Assembly: GCA_017163975.1 (NCBI GenBank)
Contig: JAFFSR010000016.1
Span: forward strand, 811,501 to 875,500
Reading direction: 5' to 3'
Origin: Anastatus disparis
Lineage: Eukaryota > Arthropoda > Insecta > Hymenoptera > Eupelmidae
Length of the DNA: 64,000 bases
Each line of letters begins with the position of its first letter. Positions within the stretch are counted from its first letter, which is position 1. The notes beneath the pieces were generated by a model. That model saw only the letters and a list, made by a program, of their open reading frames with translations. It did no database searches and was not told the DNA's origin. The position numbers were made by a program, and so were the translations under genes. Positions 23,531 through 34,785 of the stretch are shown piece by piece.

Positions 23531-23831
23531 AGCAGATGCGTTTACGACAAGTTAGCAAAATTTTTTGTTCTATGAATTCCCACCGTTTAATTTAATTTTA
23601 AAAACACTTGTAAAAATTAAACATGAACAAGTAACAGGCTTAATTGTAGTACCAGATTGGACAAACCAACCATGGTACCCGCTATTTATATCAATGTTAA
23701 TAGTGAAACCACTGAAATTTGAGCCAAATATTAATTTACTGCTTTTTCCCTGCAAACTGAAGCATCATCCGAAAGCAGAATCGCTATCATTACTGATCGG
23801 CAAAGTATCAGGGAAGACTTTAGGAGAATGA
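23531..23831 (+). pseudogene. DIRS RNase H, C-terminal part after the MITE
   Basis: The frame resumes with KADAFTTS and continues, after a stop, FYEFPPFNLILKTLVKIKHE, then VTGLIVVPDWTNQPWYPLFI and a hydrophobic stretch ending near 23831. FPPF, VVPDW and QPWYP are conserved in DIRS polyproteins. The linker to the recombinase follows. Confidence 0.8.
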
Positions 23832-23839
23832 ACGTGCCT

Positions 23840-24735
23840 ACAGACACTGCAGAAATCCTGTTCTAGTCAATAACAGATTCAACCATTAAATAATACGAAA
23901 CAGGACTGAAAAAGTGGCAAATTTTCTGTTGTTAATCTAAGAAAGAAATTTATATTCCTACGCGAGAAAGTTTATTAGCCTTCTTAACAGGAAATTATAA
24001 TAAAGGGGCGTCATACTCAACACTAAATACTTATAGATTAGCAATCTCATTGCTAAGCGCGGACAAGATAGGTGAAGATTTGTTAACAAGCCGATTTTTT
24101 AAAGGCGTATAGTAATTAAAACCAACAAAACCAAAGTACGACTACACTTGGGATGTAGCTGTAGTGTTAGATTATTTAAAATATTGCGAGACTGATAGAT
24201 TAGAATTAGTGTTAAAGAAAACTGTAACTTTATTAGCTTTAATTACAGCACACAGGGTACGAACCTTAAGTAGTATAAGAATTAAAAATATTATATGTAC
24301 AAATAACAGTTTGGAGATTGAAATTCCAGATGCAATTAAAACATATAGACTAGGGCGTTATCCACCTCTTTTAATTATAACAGAAAACAGCCAAAAGCCC
24401 AGGCTATGTGTAAAATATTGTATTTTGGAATACATTAAAAAACGAAAAATATAAGAAATCAGGACGAAAAACTGTTTATATTATTTAGGAAACCATTTAA
24501 AGCAGTTGGCTCACAAACTTTGAGCAAATGGATTAAGAATAGTCTTCTTAAAAGCGGTATAGATGTATCGATTTACTCTGCACATTCTACTAGACATGCA
24601 TCTACATCTGCGGCGTTAGCCAAAGGTGTCGAGCTCAGTACAATATTTCGTACAGCAAACTGGTCAGAGAAATCGCATGTATTTGCAAAATTTTATAATA
24701 AGCCTATAATGCAAGATAAACAAGAATTTCCTTAA
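23840..24735 (+). pseudogene. DIRS tyrosine recombinase
   Basis: The N-terminal core-binding part is broken by stops but readable (YETGLKKWQIF, RESLLAFLTGNYNKGASYST, LNTYRLAISLLS). The catalytic part keeps the residues of the family: the first Arg in LITAHRVRTLSSIRI, the H-x-x-R box in YSAHSTRHASTSAA, a Trp in TANWSEKS, and the nucleophile Tyr in FAKFYNKP. A stop at 24452 and a frame change divide the catalytic part. The enzyme would integrate the circular DNA copy without a target duplication. It ends at 24735 (last residues KQEFP). Confidence 0.88.
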
Positions 24736-24865
24736 GCAATAGTAAAGTAATAATTCGTTTATTTTCATGTATTATTAGTTTAAACATCCTAAATTGTTCA
24801 CAAAGTTAATATAAAAATTTATTAAAAACACTTAATTGAAAGAAAAATTGCTGACTCTGAATAAC

Positions 24866-24990
24866 TACACCATAATCTCGAGAACAAGGCTGATGAAATA
24901 TAATTGAACGATTAAACGAACTTACCTGTACATGAAATTCGATCGCAATCATATGAAGAAGCTTCGATCAAAGAGATTATCACCCACCCA
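24866..24990 (+). repeat. DIRS internal complementary region
   Basis: Reversed, this segment reads as the right terminus (AAGCTTCTTCATATGATTGC, ACAGGTAAGTTCGTTTAATC, GTTCAATTAT) followed by the left terminus (ATTTCATCAGCCTTGTTCTC, GAGATTATGGTGTAG). It therefore joins both ends of the element, as needed to template the circular intermediate of DIRS1-like elements. Confidence 0.8.
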
Positions 24991-25052
24991 ATAATATAAA
25001 ATTATTCCCGATGTATTATTCCAAAGTACAGCAACTTTTTACTCTAAAAAAT

Positions 25053-25232
25053 GAGAGCTCCCGGCCGCAAACGACAAACGAGCGGTGGGGAGAAAATTTT
25101 GACTTACTCCAAAAGCGCTGTGGATTCGAGCAGGCCAAAGGGGAAGTACACCATAATCTCTTCGAACGAGGCTTCTTCATATAATTGCGATCAAACTTAA
25201 CGTACAGGTAAGATCGTTTGATCGTTCAATAT
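25053..25232 (-). repeat. DIRS right inverted terminal repeat and right end
   Basis: 25053-25160 is the inverse of 21133-21245. The adjoining 25155-25232 is the right-end extension that is repeated inversely in the internal complementary region. Confidence 0.8.
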
Positions 25233-25289
25233 TATTCTAAATTGACAATGTTATAATATGCTAAACAAATTATAAACCTCACTCAGCCC

Positions 25290-25374
25290 CTGCATTTGTA
25301 TGAAAATATTTTATTTATTAATTATAACGAAAATTTAGATTACACGAAGACAGAGCTATACAGCCGACTCTTAA
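25290..25374. mobile_element. TTAA MITE family 2, right-end fragment
   Basis: The segment TTATTTATTAATTATAACGA, AAATTTAGATTA, CAGAGCTATACAGCCGACTC then TTAA matches the right ends of the MITEs at 30808-31183 and 38701-39079. The left part is missing. Confidence 0.7.
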
Positions 25375-25666
25375 GTAAAGACGCACATAGCATATTGAAA
25401 AATAAAGAAACAAAGACATTACATACAAAAAGCACGCGCTTATTACATTCTTCGTTTAATTTTTTTTAATGCTTAAATTTTAGTTTAATGTTTCCTGCAT
25501 TTTACGACAATTCGTATTTTTGTATAAAAATTAATGATATTACTTTTTTTTCGAACAAAGAATATGTTTTTAAATTATCATTGTTATGATAACTTTCGCG
25601 TAAAAAATAACTTTCGGAACGGAAACGCGTACCGAAAAACAAACTTTCCGAACGCCGTTAGGAAAA

Positions 25667-25919
25667 AAATATAAAATTTTCATTATTTTCCGAGTATAGT
25701 CCAAAATGGAAAAAATGAAGTCAAGTTCAACTGTTTTCTCCGTATCAGACTATACTCGGAAAATAATAAAAATTTTTTTATTTTTTAATAGAATAGAATC
25801 CTTTGCTCGTTTTTTGCTCTACAGCGCTCAACCTCTATATTTGTATATAAATATTTAATTTATTAATTATGACGAAAATTTAGATTAGACAAGGAAAAAG
25901 CTATACGGCCGACTCTTAA
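25667..25919. mobile_element. TTAA MITE family 2, left-truncated copy
   Basis: It has the palindromic centre (TTATTTTCCGAGTATAGTC and its complement 60 bases on), the flanking AATAGAATCCTTTGCTCG and TTTAATTTATTAATTATGAC, and the terminus CTATACGGCCGACTCTTAA at 25919. The left arm is cut at about 25667. Confidence 0.7.
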
Positions 25920-27431
25920 AAAGCAAAATAACTTGTTCATATTTTGGATGTTTTAAATAGTATCCTGCCATCAATCGAATAAGCTGGAAAATCGGCATAT
26001 TGTAATTTACAAAAATTTGTGTATATTCTACGTATTATTTCTAAAAAAAAGAACACTATCAAGTTTTTACCAAAAGTTAATAGTTTTCGAATAAAAAATT
26101 CAGACAATTATTTTAACAAAAAATTTGAAAAATTTGAAACATTCTATTACATCTCACTTTTTATTCCTAAAAATTTTTTTTATATATTTTTGGTACTAAA
26201 AAAAAACATATTTTAAAACTATTAGCATTTTTTACTTTTTGACCGTTCGAGTTGACGTGAAACATTTTTTACACTTTTTCATTCAACAGAACATACTAAC
26301 AATATTTTTTTCGGTGTAGTGAAATAATTACTCTTGAGGCGACTACGGAAGTTCGATTGAATTTCATTTTGCAGTTTACAAATTACTCTTTCAGTTTCTA
26401 AAATTTTTTGGATTTTTTAATTTTCTACCATTTATTATAATCCGTAGAATGGTGGAAAATTAAAAAATCTGAAAAATTTTACATATTGAAAGAGTAATTT
26501 GTAAACTCAAAAATAAAACCTAACCTAAAATCCGAAGTCACCTTAATTTTTAAAATTAGCATAATTCTCTTAATACTCTGTATATTACTTTGAAATATCT
26601 TTCTCCAATATGGTATCAATGCATATAAATGTAATTTAGATTGTACTGTTATTTTGTTTTAAAAAGTTGGTAATCGGTTTCATATTTGATTTAGTCTGTG
26701 ATGAGTCCTCTTATATGATACGTATCAGACTACTTTTGAAATTATAGAACTCAATATTAACTTATATAATACAATCTAAATTACATTGATTTGGATTGAC
26801 ATTATGTTACAGCAGGACATTTAAAATTATTTGCAAAATTTTGGAACTTCAAGTGCCAGAATTTGATAATAAATAGTCTAACATCTGTATTATTAAATAT
26901 GTTATTTGCTAGACCAAAAATGAAACCTGCCACCAACTTTTTAAAAATGAAATCACAATACAACTCACATTACATGGATTTTTATTGATATTATGGTTGA
27001 CAGAATATTCTAAACTTACTTACAAAGTTTTATAATTGTAAATACAATAATTAAAAAAAAATAATTTAGAATTATTATAATATTTACATTAAACATTTCA
27101 TTGTGCATTAAATCTCAAGTGAAACATTACTTGCACACAATCCACGTCTTTTACAAGTTGATAATTTTACTGTCTCTTTCATGTTATTTTAACGTTTTTA
27201 AACTTAAGTCAAATTAACTGAAGTGGCTGTAACTGAGGAAGTACCCTTTGGAAGTTACTGAACTGAGTTGAGTAAACGCAACGATTTTTTTTCCGTGTGG
27301 TTCGGAGTTATGGCTTGAATTTACTGTCGATACTCAACACTTAGCACTTAGATCCCAACCCTCAGATCTCAAAGTTTTGTTTATAGGGAACACGAAACAA
27401 TGAAACTTTAAGATCTAAGGATTGAGAACTG
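25920..27431. other. AT-rich DNA with small hairpins
   Basis: No gene. A strong hairpin at 26372-26512 pairs AGTTTACAAATTACTCTTTC with its complement around a short centre. A looser inverted repeat spans about 26655-26950 (AAAAAGTTGG... and ...CCAACTTTTT). The 27300-27430 flank has inverted AGATCT/TTAGATC words that partly mirror the right flank of the next element. Confidence 0.5.
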
Positions 27432-29286
27432 CCCTGTTAAAAATATATACGTATTTTAGTTACGTATCTCAGATACATAACAAAATTACGTAACCCATAC
27501 GTAACAAAGCGTTCAAATTTGTTACGCATTATGAGATACGTATTTGATATTGATGATACGTAGTTTCAATACGTATTCCAAGGGAGCATACGTAATTAAG
27601 CTAGGTTCAATGATCAATCAATCAAATGTTGATACATATTCCATACAAAAAATAAGTATTTTCTCGCACAATATACGTATCTACAAGACAGGTTTTGTAG
27701 TAAAGGTACCTAATTTTTTCCATATAATACGCATCTTGAACACATTTTCTAATTGGAATACGTAATTTGCATAAATACATGTGCCAGATATATGTATTAA
27801 AAGTGCATAATACCTAATTTTTCATTCGAATTTCAGGCTTGAATACGGATTGATTCTAGGAGTACGTAATTGTAAACACTAGATACGTATCTACGAGTCA
27901 GGGTTCGTATTCAGAATATGTAATTGTAGGCCACACACGTGTCAAAACTATGTATTTAATGCAAAAAATACGTGATTTACGGTCGCTGGTTCAGGCTTGA
28001 ATACGTATTACCAGTACAAATACGTAATTTGGAGCAAAAGATACGTATCTATGAGGCAGGTTTCCTAGTCAGAACACGTAATCCTGCCACAAAATACTTA
28101 TCTTGCAAAGATCTTGTGAAAAATACGTAATTTTCATTTATATATATGCCCAATATGTGTATTTTTGTTATTGGAATAAGTATTTTTCATCGATATTTAT
28201 GCATGAGATATGGATTGATAATACGTATTTAATGCGAATAATACGTAATTTTTTATTTTGATAGCAGGCTCGAATACGTATCACCTGTATAAATAGATAA
28301 TTTCGAGCACAAGATACGCATTCGAGCCTAAAACTGCGATCGAACATTACGTATTTTTTGCATTAAATACGTACTTTTGACATGTGAGTGGCCTACAATT
28401 ACGTATTCTGAATACGAATCCCGCCTTATAAATACGTATTTTGTGCTCGAAATTACGTGATTGTACTGGCCATATATACTCAAGCCCAGAACTGCGATTT
28501 AAAATGACGTAATTTCCGCTTGAAATACGTATCAAAAAGACATATAAGGGGCATACACATAAATGAAAATTACGTATTTTAATTACGGCATGTGTTCGGG
28601 ATACGTATATGGCAAATATTGCGTATCTTTACTACCTGCCTCGTAGATAGTATCGTATCTTATGCTTAAAATTACGTATTTGTACTGGCGATACGTATTC
28701 GAGCCTGAAACTGCGATTGTAAATTACGTATTTTTCGCATTAAATATTTAATTTTTACATCTGTGCAGCCTACAATTACGTATTCTGAATATGAACCCTA
28801 TCTCGTAAATACATATCTAGTTCTTGAAATTACCTATTTCTAGAATCAAAATGCATTCAAGCCTGAATTTCGAATCGAAAATTACGTATTATGCGCATTG
28901 GATACGTATCAAAAATACATATATCTAGCACAAGTATTAATAAAAATTACGGATTCCAATTGGAAGACAGTAACAGGTTTCGTAGTAAAGGTACGTAATT
29001 TTTTCCACATAATACGTATTCTGAACACGTTTTGTAGATACATATATTGTGTGAGAAATTACGTATCTCTTGTATAGAATATGTATCAAAGTTTAATTGA
29101 TTCATCATTGAATCTTGCTTAATTACGTATGCTCCTTTGGAATACGTATTGAAACTACGTATCATCAATATCAAATACGTTACTTATAATACGTAACAAA
29201 TTCGAACGCTTTGTTACGTATTAATTACGTCATTTTGTTACGTATCTGAGATACGTAGCTTAAATACATATATATTTTCCACAGAG
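27432..29286. mobile_element. Foldback element made of TACGTA-rich palindromic words
   Basis: The ends read inward as CCCTGTTAAAAATATATACG and CTCTGTGGAAAATATATATG. The two halves match in inverted orientation almost throughout (for example GATGATACGTAGTTTCAATA with its complement near 29145, and GCATACGTAATTAAGC with GCTTAATTACGTATGC). Inside, AATTACGTAT, GATACGTATC and related words recur dozens of times. There is no coding capacity; frames at 27544-27765 and 28947-29174 are the same inverted sequence read twice. Confidence 0.85.
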
Positions 29287-30803
29287 TGAGTGCTGAGTTT
29301 TGAGTGTCGACTATAAATTCTAACCTATAGTCGTTACTCATTTCTCAATCCTCAAGTATTCTATTATTGTTCTTCTCACTCTATTTTCATATAAAGGACA
29401 AAAATAGGATGACTGAGAAATGAGTAACGACTTTGAGAGAGAGAGAGAAAGCATGCATTAGATCTGCTTCTGACTTTTTCTCACATGAAGGTGAACATAA
29501 GGGTGCTTATGCACCGCTTATTCCTCTTATGCCTGTTGTGTCCATAGGTTATGCATGTTCCATAGCAAATACAATATGGGTATAATAGGTATAGTTATAG
29601 GTTAGATACGTGTTGTCATTAATAACTTCGTTAGTTATATATCCAGGACCTATAAACCTGGATAAAATGTGTGTTCGGGTAGGTTGAGGAATGTTCTGCA
29701 ACAGAAATAAATAAAAAAGATTAAATCTTTATTTAAGTTTGTTCGTCAGCAGCCACCGGCCTACGCGTCGATCTTAACAGCTTACCAGTTCGGGTTCAAA
29801 CGCTACTTTTTGTAACCCCACCAATGTGCCGGTACATTTTTTAAATTAAATAACGATGATAAGCACGTGAAATTTAAGTAATATTGATCATATTGATATA
29901 AATTTATCATTATTATTCGATTTAAGTAAATTTTGGGAAGTATAGTTCTATTTTTTTCTGTTTTGATTTATCATTCATATAGTGTTAAATTTTTTTTATA
30001 CTGTTTTTGCTTTCCTTTCTTGATTTATAACTTACGGAATCCCTAGTATTTGCTCTTTTATAGTTTTTTTTACGAATAGTCATTCGTAGAGTAAATAGTT
30101 TTTGTCAATTATTGATTGACAAGAGTACAAATGTGATCCTGCGGATTTATGACACTTGTGCTATGAAATAATATACGATATATGGAACTTAAGTGGCCCA
30201 TCACATGACGTGATTATTCACGTTGTGCAATTATGGGCCACTTAAATCACATGTATCGTAATATACTATAATATTATTTATATTTTTATAATTATAGTTT
30301 TAGCTTTTTCTCTAATTATTATTTGCGGAGTGCTTAGATTTCGATTTTCTTTTTCGATTTATCATTCGTGGGATGCCTATAGTTTTGCTGCTATATAGCA
30401 TACGTTTTTTTTATGAATTATCATTAGTAAAGTGCATAGTCTTTGTTATTGAATTGAAGACTGTAGATGTAGCACGGCGGATTAATGTCACACGAGCTAT
30501 AAAATCGTATGCGCGATACTCGCGACTTATTTTAACATAGTTAAGAGTTAAGTTATATTGAAGAGGACCCGTTATTACACGGTGAAGTTAACACTCAAGC
30601 AAAGCGAGAGCGCTGACTTTGCCGTGTAACAATAAATGATTCAAGTCGCACATATCGTAATATATCTCAGATAATCTTTCAAGTGCCATACCCGTGCAGG
30701 TTCTACAACCTTTTTACGGGACACCTCGACCACCTATTTTTTTTAATTTTCATGGATATTTTTTTGGTAGAATCAATAAGGGGTGCTAAAGACAGTTCGA
30801 TGA
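29287..30803. other. Repeat-rich spacer without gene
   Basis: Inverted GAGTAACGACT words lie around 29310-29440. Two hairpins follow: 30171-30266 (ATACGATATATGG with TGGGCCACTTAA and its complement) and 30490-30660 (ATCGTATGCGCGATAC and CATATCGTAATATA-type ends). A GC-richer block at 29735-29850 with CCGGCCTACGCGTCG is unassigned. The phrase ACACCTCGACCACCTA at 30721 recurs at 31499, the tail end of a SINE. Confidence 0.45.
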
Positions 30804-31187
30804 TTAAGAGTCGGCTGTATCGCTCTGTTCTTGTCTAATCTAAATTTTCGTTATAATAAATAGATTAAATATTTATATACAAATGTAAGAGATAAGCGCT
30901 GTAGATCAAAAAACGAGCAAACGATTCTATTCTATGAAAAAATATAAAATCACCATTATTGTTCAAATAAAATATAAAATGGAAAACACAGTTGAACTCA
31001 ACTTAATTTTTTTCGTTTCGTGCTTCACTTGGAAAATAAGAAAAATTTCATATTTTTTCATAAAATAGTATTGTATGCTTGCGTTTTTGCACTAGAGCGC
31101 TCATCTCTTACATTTGTGTATAAATATTTATTAATTATAAAGAAAATTTAGATCAGACAAGGACAGAACGATACGGCCAACTCTTGA
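30804..31187. mobile_element. TTAA MITE family 2, full-length copy
   Basis: The left end is TTAAGAGTCGGCTGTATCGC and the right end reads inward as GAGTTGGCCGTATCGTTC, with TTAA on the left and TTGA on the right. The arms share CTTGTCTAATCTAAATTTTC and AATATTTATA, and the centre is palindromic (GAAAATAAG/CAAATAAAAT region). It is about 376 bp long. Confidence 0.8.
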
Positions 31188-31199
31188 CTATTTTAAATA

Positions 31200-31410
31200 A
31201 AAAAATTTTTTTTAATCCTAGAAAAACTAATACTATATTTTTCTGGGATCCCAGAAATCAAATTATTTCGATTTTGGTTTAATCCCAGGAACATCACCTC
31301 ATGTTTTCTGAGATCCTAGAAAAATACCTTCCATGCTAAAATTTTCTAGGACGTCCTAGAAAAACTCGATAATCCCAGAAAACCATGATGTATACTACAA
31401 ATCGTCCTAG
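31200..31410. repeat. Cluster of TCCTAGAA/TTCTAGGA palindromic words
   Basis: Within 210 bases, TCCTAGAAAAA, TTTTCTGGGATCCCAGAAA, TTTTCTAGGACGTCCTAG and similar words occur about ten times in both orientations. Each is wholly or nearly self-complementary. No coding frame. Confidence 0.65.
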
Positions 31411-31489
31411 GAAAGTATTTTATATGTATAAGCTCTGAATATGTTGTTATTCTATAGCTTTCCTTACCCCGTATAGATTTTTTACATCT

Positions 31490-31896
31490 GTTTATGATAC
31501 ACCTCGACCACCTATGTGTTTCGGTGTTTTCGCGCTCGAAACCATACCTTTCTACCCCGGAAGGTGTGTGTTCGGACGTGCAGGCCTACTCAGGCGGGGA
31601 GACTCGCTCATACCCATCCTTTTTAGCGCATCACGAGCTCACACCAACCCGGCAGAACGGTCCGGCTCAACTATAGTAGTGAAGCAGTCGCGCTCTGCCT
31701 TACTGACCTCCCAACAAGTATCCGTGGTTTTTGTTAAAACCGCGGAAAATCCTTCGGGGGTGGTCCACCACGGTATCAGTGAGTTCGAAACATCCTCCAC
31801 TTTTAATTAAAAATAGAAAAAATCCCGCCCTCACCGGAACTCGAACCCTGGCCCGCTGCGTGAGAGTCGGATGTTCTAGCCCCTGAGCTACCGCGG

Positions 31897-31898
<2 letters not shown>
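31490..31898 (-). mobile_element. tRNA-derived SINE (minus)
   Basis: Read from 31898 leftward, AGCCGCGGTAGCTCAGGGGC gives an A-box region, and GGGTTCGAGTTCC gives the B box about 50 bases later. A GC-rich body with GTGGTGGACCACCCC and CACGTCCGAACACACACC follows to about 31490. The head abuts an (AT)n run at 31899-31934. Plus-strand frames at 31494-31810 are only the SINE body read backwards. Confidence 0.75.
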
Positions 31899-31940
<42 letters not shown>

Positions 31941-32226
31941 CATTAAAAAAAGTTTGTTGTAAAAAGAACTAAAATGAAAATTTATTTTGAGTTATTTCGA
32001 ATAATTGTATTCTTCAATTTATTTACAGTTATTTACGGATATTTGCAGTATCTACATTTAAAAATGTATAAATGGTAATAAACAATCATTATTTATTTCC
32101 AGCCCAACGCTTTTTTATTGTTATTTACAGTTTTCAGTATTTTCTTATAATCATTTGTTTATTCACAGTATTATTCAACTTTGAAAAATAATTCTTATAT
32201 AAAGTGATAAAATATTTTACCATAAG

Positions 32227-32287
<61 letters not shown>

Positions 32288-32597
32288 CATATCACGAAAA
32301 AATTTCAACATCAAAACTAATTCTCTAATGTAAAGAATAAAAAATTAAATTTAATAACTTTGAATAATAGTAAATTTTTTAAATAACTTGTGAAATTGAA
32401 TGCTAATTAAATTTAGTTTCAACATAAAGATAATTATTCAAGTTGGAAATTTATTTAATAAAATAATATAACTATTTATAAGTTATCACTTAATAATAAC
32501 TTTCGAAACTTTTTATTCATAGTTTAAAATAATATTAAATATATGATTATCATTTTAAAAATAAAAACAATACTTATGTCGACTGAATAATAAATAA
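31899..32597. other. AT-rich DNA with two (AT)n microsatellites
   Basis: AT runs lie at 31899-31934 and 32230-32282. Nothing else is recognised. Confidence 0.7.
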
Positions 32598-32831
32598 GAT
32601 GACAAATATTTCCATCGGTCTTACAGTCAATTTAAAATCTATATAATAAAATAATAAAAGAAATATGGACAGTCAGACTGCCCTTGTTTATAATCACCCC
32701 CGTAGAATAATCTGAAATAAAAACTTAAAAATTAACTGGAAAGAAACCTGAAAATAAATAAAATTAGTAAAGCACAATCTAACTGTCTCCCACCACCAAA
32801 AAACCTCCTTTCGATTGCGATCTTCAAAAAT

Positions 32832-32871
32832 GTCCAACGTTTCGAGCACGCTACTGCTCATCCTCAAGGAC
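32832..32871 (-). ncRNA. Hammerhead-like motif, left Penelope repeat
   Basis: On the minus strand, GTCC, TTGAG, GATGAGCA, GTAGCG, TGCTCGAAACGTT, GGAC gives a stem I (GTCC/GGAC), a stem II (GAGCA/TGCTC) and the GATGA...GAAAC core of a hammerhead ribozyme. Penelope-like elements are known to carry hammerheads in their terminal repeats. The usual CUGAUGA reads AGGAUGA, so activity is doubtful. Confidence 0.5.
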
Positions 32872-33129
32872 TGAACTCCTCTCACCGCACGACTCCCAAT
32901 TTATGCCTAAAAAATTATTTGAATATCCCCTTCACCATCAAAAACATTATAAATATACATCCAACACCAATATAAGTTAATATACCTCCACCACTTTAAT
33001 TCTGTATTATGTTAGAAAAGGATGATAAATACTATTCAATTTACTTGATAATAATTTACTTGATTTAATTTACTTGATATAAATAAGTTACAAGATAGTT
33101 TAAAAGATTTATTGTTATATTAAAAAAAA

Positions 33130-34310
33130 GAAGGATTTTATAGATGAAAAAATTTTTAAATTTCTAAAATGTGAAAATGGTACAGTTGCAAAGTGTTACG
33201 GGCTTCCTAAGATTCATAAAAAACAGCTGACATATAGAATTATAATATCGTGAATTAATTTTCCTACGTATAAACTTGCACGGTTTTTGTCTGATATTTT
33301 AATTAATGTAGTTGAAAAAACTAATTCTTTCATTAAAGATAGTTGGAATTTTTATGATATTATAAAAGATATTGTTATTCCGAATGATCATAAAATGATT
33401 TCGTTAGACGTTGTATCTCTGTTTACGAATATACCTCTGGAGATGGTCAATGAGATCATTTGCGAGAGGTGGTCTAATATCAGTTTATATACTAGTTTAA
33501 CTCAGAGTGAAATGATTAAAGTCCTTTAATTAGTTTTTAATAATACAGTTTTTTCTTTTAAAAAAATTTTTTATATGCAGAGGTATGGTTGTCCGATGGG
33601 ATCACCATTGTAACCTGTGATAGCTAATTTGGTGATGGAAAAATTGGAGAGTGTTGCTTTGTCGAAGTTGAGTTTTGGGCCAATAATTTATAAAAGATAT
33701 GTTGATGACATCTTTGCTGTGGTGCCAGATTGTTTTGTGGATGAAATGGTTGATGTTTTTAATTCTGTTCATGATAGAATTAAATTTACTAAAGAAGTAG
33801 AGTCAGATAATCAGTTGAGTTTTTTGGATATTAAAGTAATTAGAGACAGTAATAATAAAGTTAAAATAAATTGGTATAGAAAGCCAACTTGGTCTGGTAG
33901 ATTTTTAAATTTTAATTCACATCACCCGTTCGAAAACAAAATTGGTACTTTGAAGGGTGTGATTGATCGCGCGATTAAGTTATCACATATAGATTTCAGA
34001 AAAAAAAACTTTAACATTGTTAGAAAGGCTTTTGTTAGTAATAGTTATCCAATCGAATTTGTTAATAGAATGATTGAGGAGAGGGTGAATGAAATTTATA
34101 ATAGTAATTTAAAAAAGAAAATTGATGTAGAAAGAAGCTTGTATTTTGTTTTACCGTATGTTAGAGGTTTGTCAGAAAGAATTAGAAATAAATTCAAAAA
34201 ACATAAAATTCAAGTTTTCTTTAGAAATAATAATAATTTAGGTAGGTTTTTTAATAATTGTAAAGACAAGGATGAAAAGGATGAAAAATCTCGGGAGTCA
34301 TTTACAAGAT
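33130..34310 (+). pseudogene. Penelope-like reverse transcriptase
   Basis: Reading from about 33130 gives KFLKCENGTVAKCYGLPKIHK, then after stops ARFLSDILINVVEKTNSFIK. The palm follows with ISLDVVSLFTNIPLEMV (motif A; first catalytic Asp), YGCPMGSPL (motif B), YKRYVDDIFAVV (motif C, YVDD intact) and SFLDIKVIRD, then WYRKPTWSGRFLNFNSHHP (motifs D-E). YGLPKIHK, SLFTNIP and the KPT-S-x-x-LNF-SHHP block are signatures of Penelope RT, which is related to telomerase. Stops lie at 33527 and 33612. The frame is otherwise open to about 34310, where a shift leads into the nuclease domain. Confidence 0.88.
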
Positions 34311-34566
34311 CAATTGTAATGATTGTGATAAATATTATATTGGACAGGCAAGTAGATATTTAAAGAAACGAATTTATGAACATGAATATAGTTTGAGAAG
34401 TCCAAATGTTGTGTCGGGTTTGAAGCAACATTATTTGAATTCCGTTCATTCTTTTGATTTTGTAAATGTTGAAATTTTAGAAAATAATATTAAAAATAAA
34501 TTCAAAAGGGAGAGTTTTGAAAATATTTACATTTTTCAGAAGAAAAATAATGTAAATTTAATGTAA
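34300..34566 (+). pseudogene. Penelope-like GIY-YIG endonuclease domain
   Basis: After a frameshift near 34300, the sequence reads YYIGQASRYLKKRIYEHEYS, where the YIG of the motif and the downstream Arg and Glu-His are kept. HYLNSVHSFDFVNVEILEN and FKRESFENIYIFQKK follow, and the frame stops at 34566. This domain nicks DNA for target-primed insertion. The wording RxxHE...H...HxFDF...IL...R...E...I is the family's. The domain is fused C-terminal to the RT in Penelope-like elements; here only the frameshift separates them. Confidence 0.85.
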
Positions 34567-34745
34567 GAATCAAGTAAATTAAATAGTATTTATCATCCTT
34601 TTCCAACATAATATAGAATGAAAGTGGTGGAGGTATATTAACTTATATTGGTGTTGGATGTATATTTATAATGTTTTTGTTGGTGAAGGGGATATTCAAA
34701 TAATTTTTTAGGTAAAATTGGGAGTCGTGCGGTGAGAGGAGTTCA

Positions 34746-34785
34746 GTCCTTGAGGATGAGCAGTATCGTGCTCGAAACGTTGGAC
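34746..34785 (+). ncRNA. Hammerhead-like motif, right Penelope repeat
   Basis: This is the same structure as in the left repeat, on the plus strand: GTCC/GGAC stem I, GAGCA/TGCTC stem II and a GATGA...GAAAC core. It differs only in the loop (GTATCG). Conservation in both repeats suggests the unusual AGGAUGA core belongs to the family and is not a local mutation. Confidence 0.5.

Larger units (their letters stand above)
21112..25232 (+). mobile_element. DIRS-type tyrosine-recombinase retrotransposon
   Basis: Coding order is Gag, RT/RNase H, then a tyrosine recombinase, with no LTR pair or integrase. The termini are inverted repeats (21133-21245 against 25053-25160). An internal complementary region at about 24866-24990 reads, reversed, as the right end followed directly by the left end (GTTCAATTAT then ATTTCATCAGCC). 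That is the circle-junction template layout of DIRS1-like elements. The copy is dead: the RT core is deleted, stops are frequent and a 429-bp MITE interrupts it. Confidence 0.88.

Noticed and set aside
31494..31810. Two plus-strand frames of 60 and 98 codons
   Set aside because: They run backwards through a minus-strand SINE and match no protein family.
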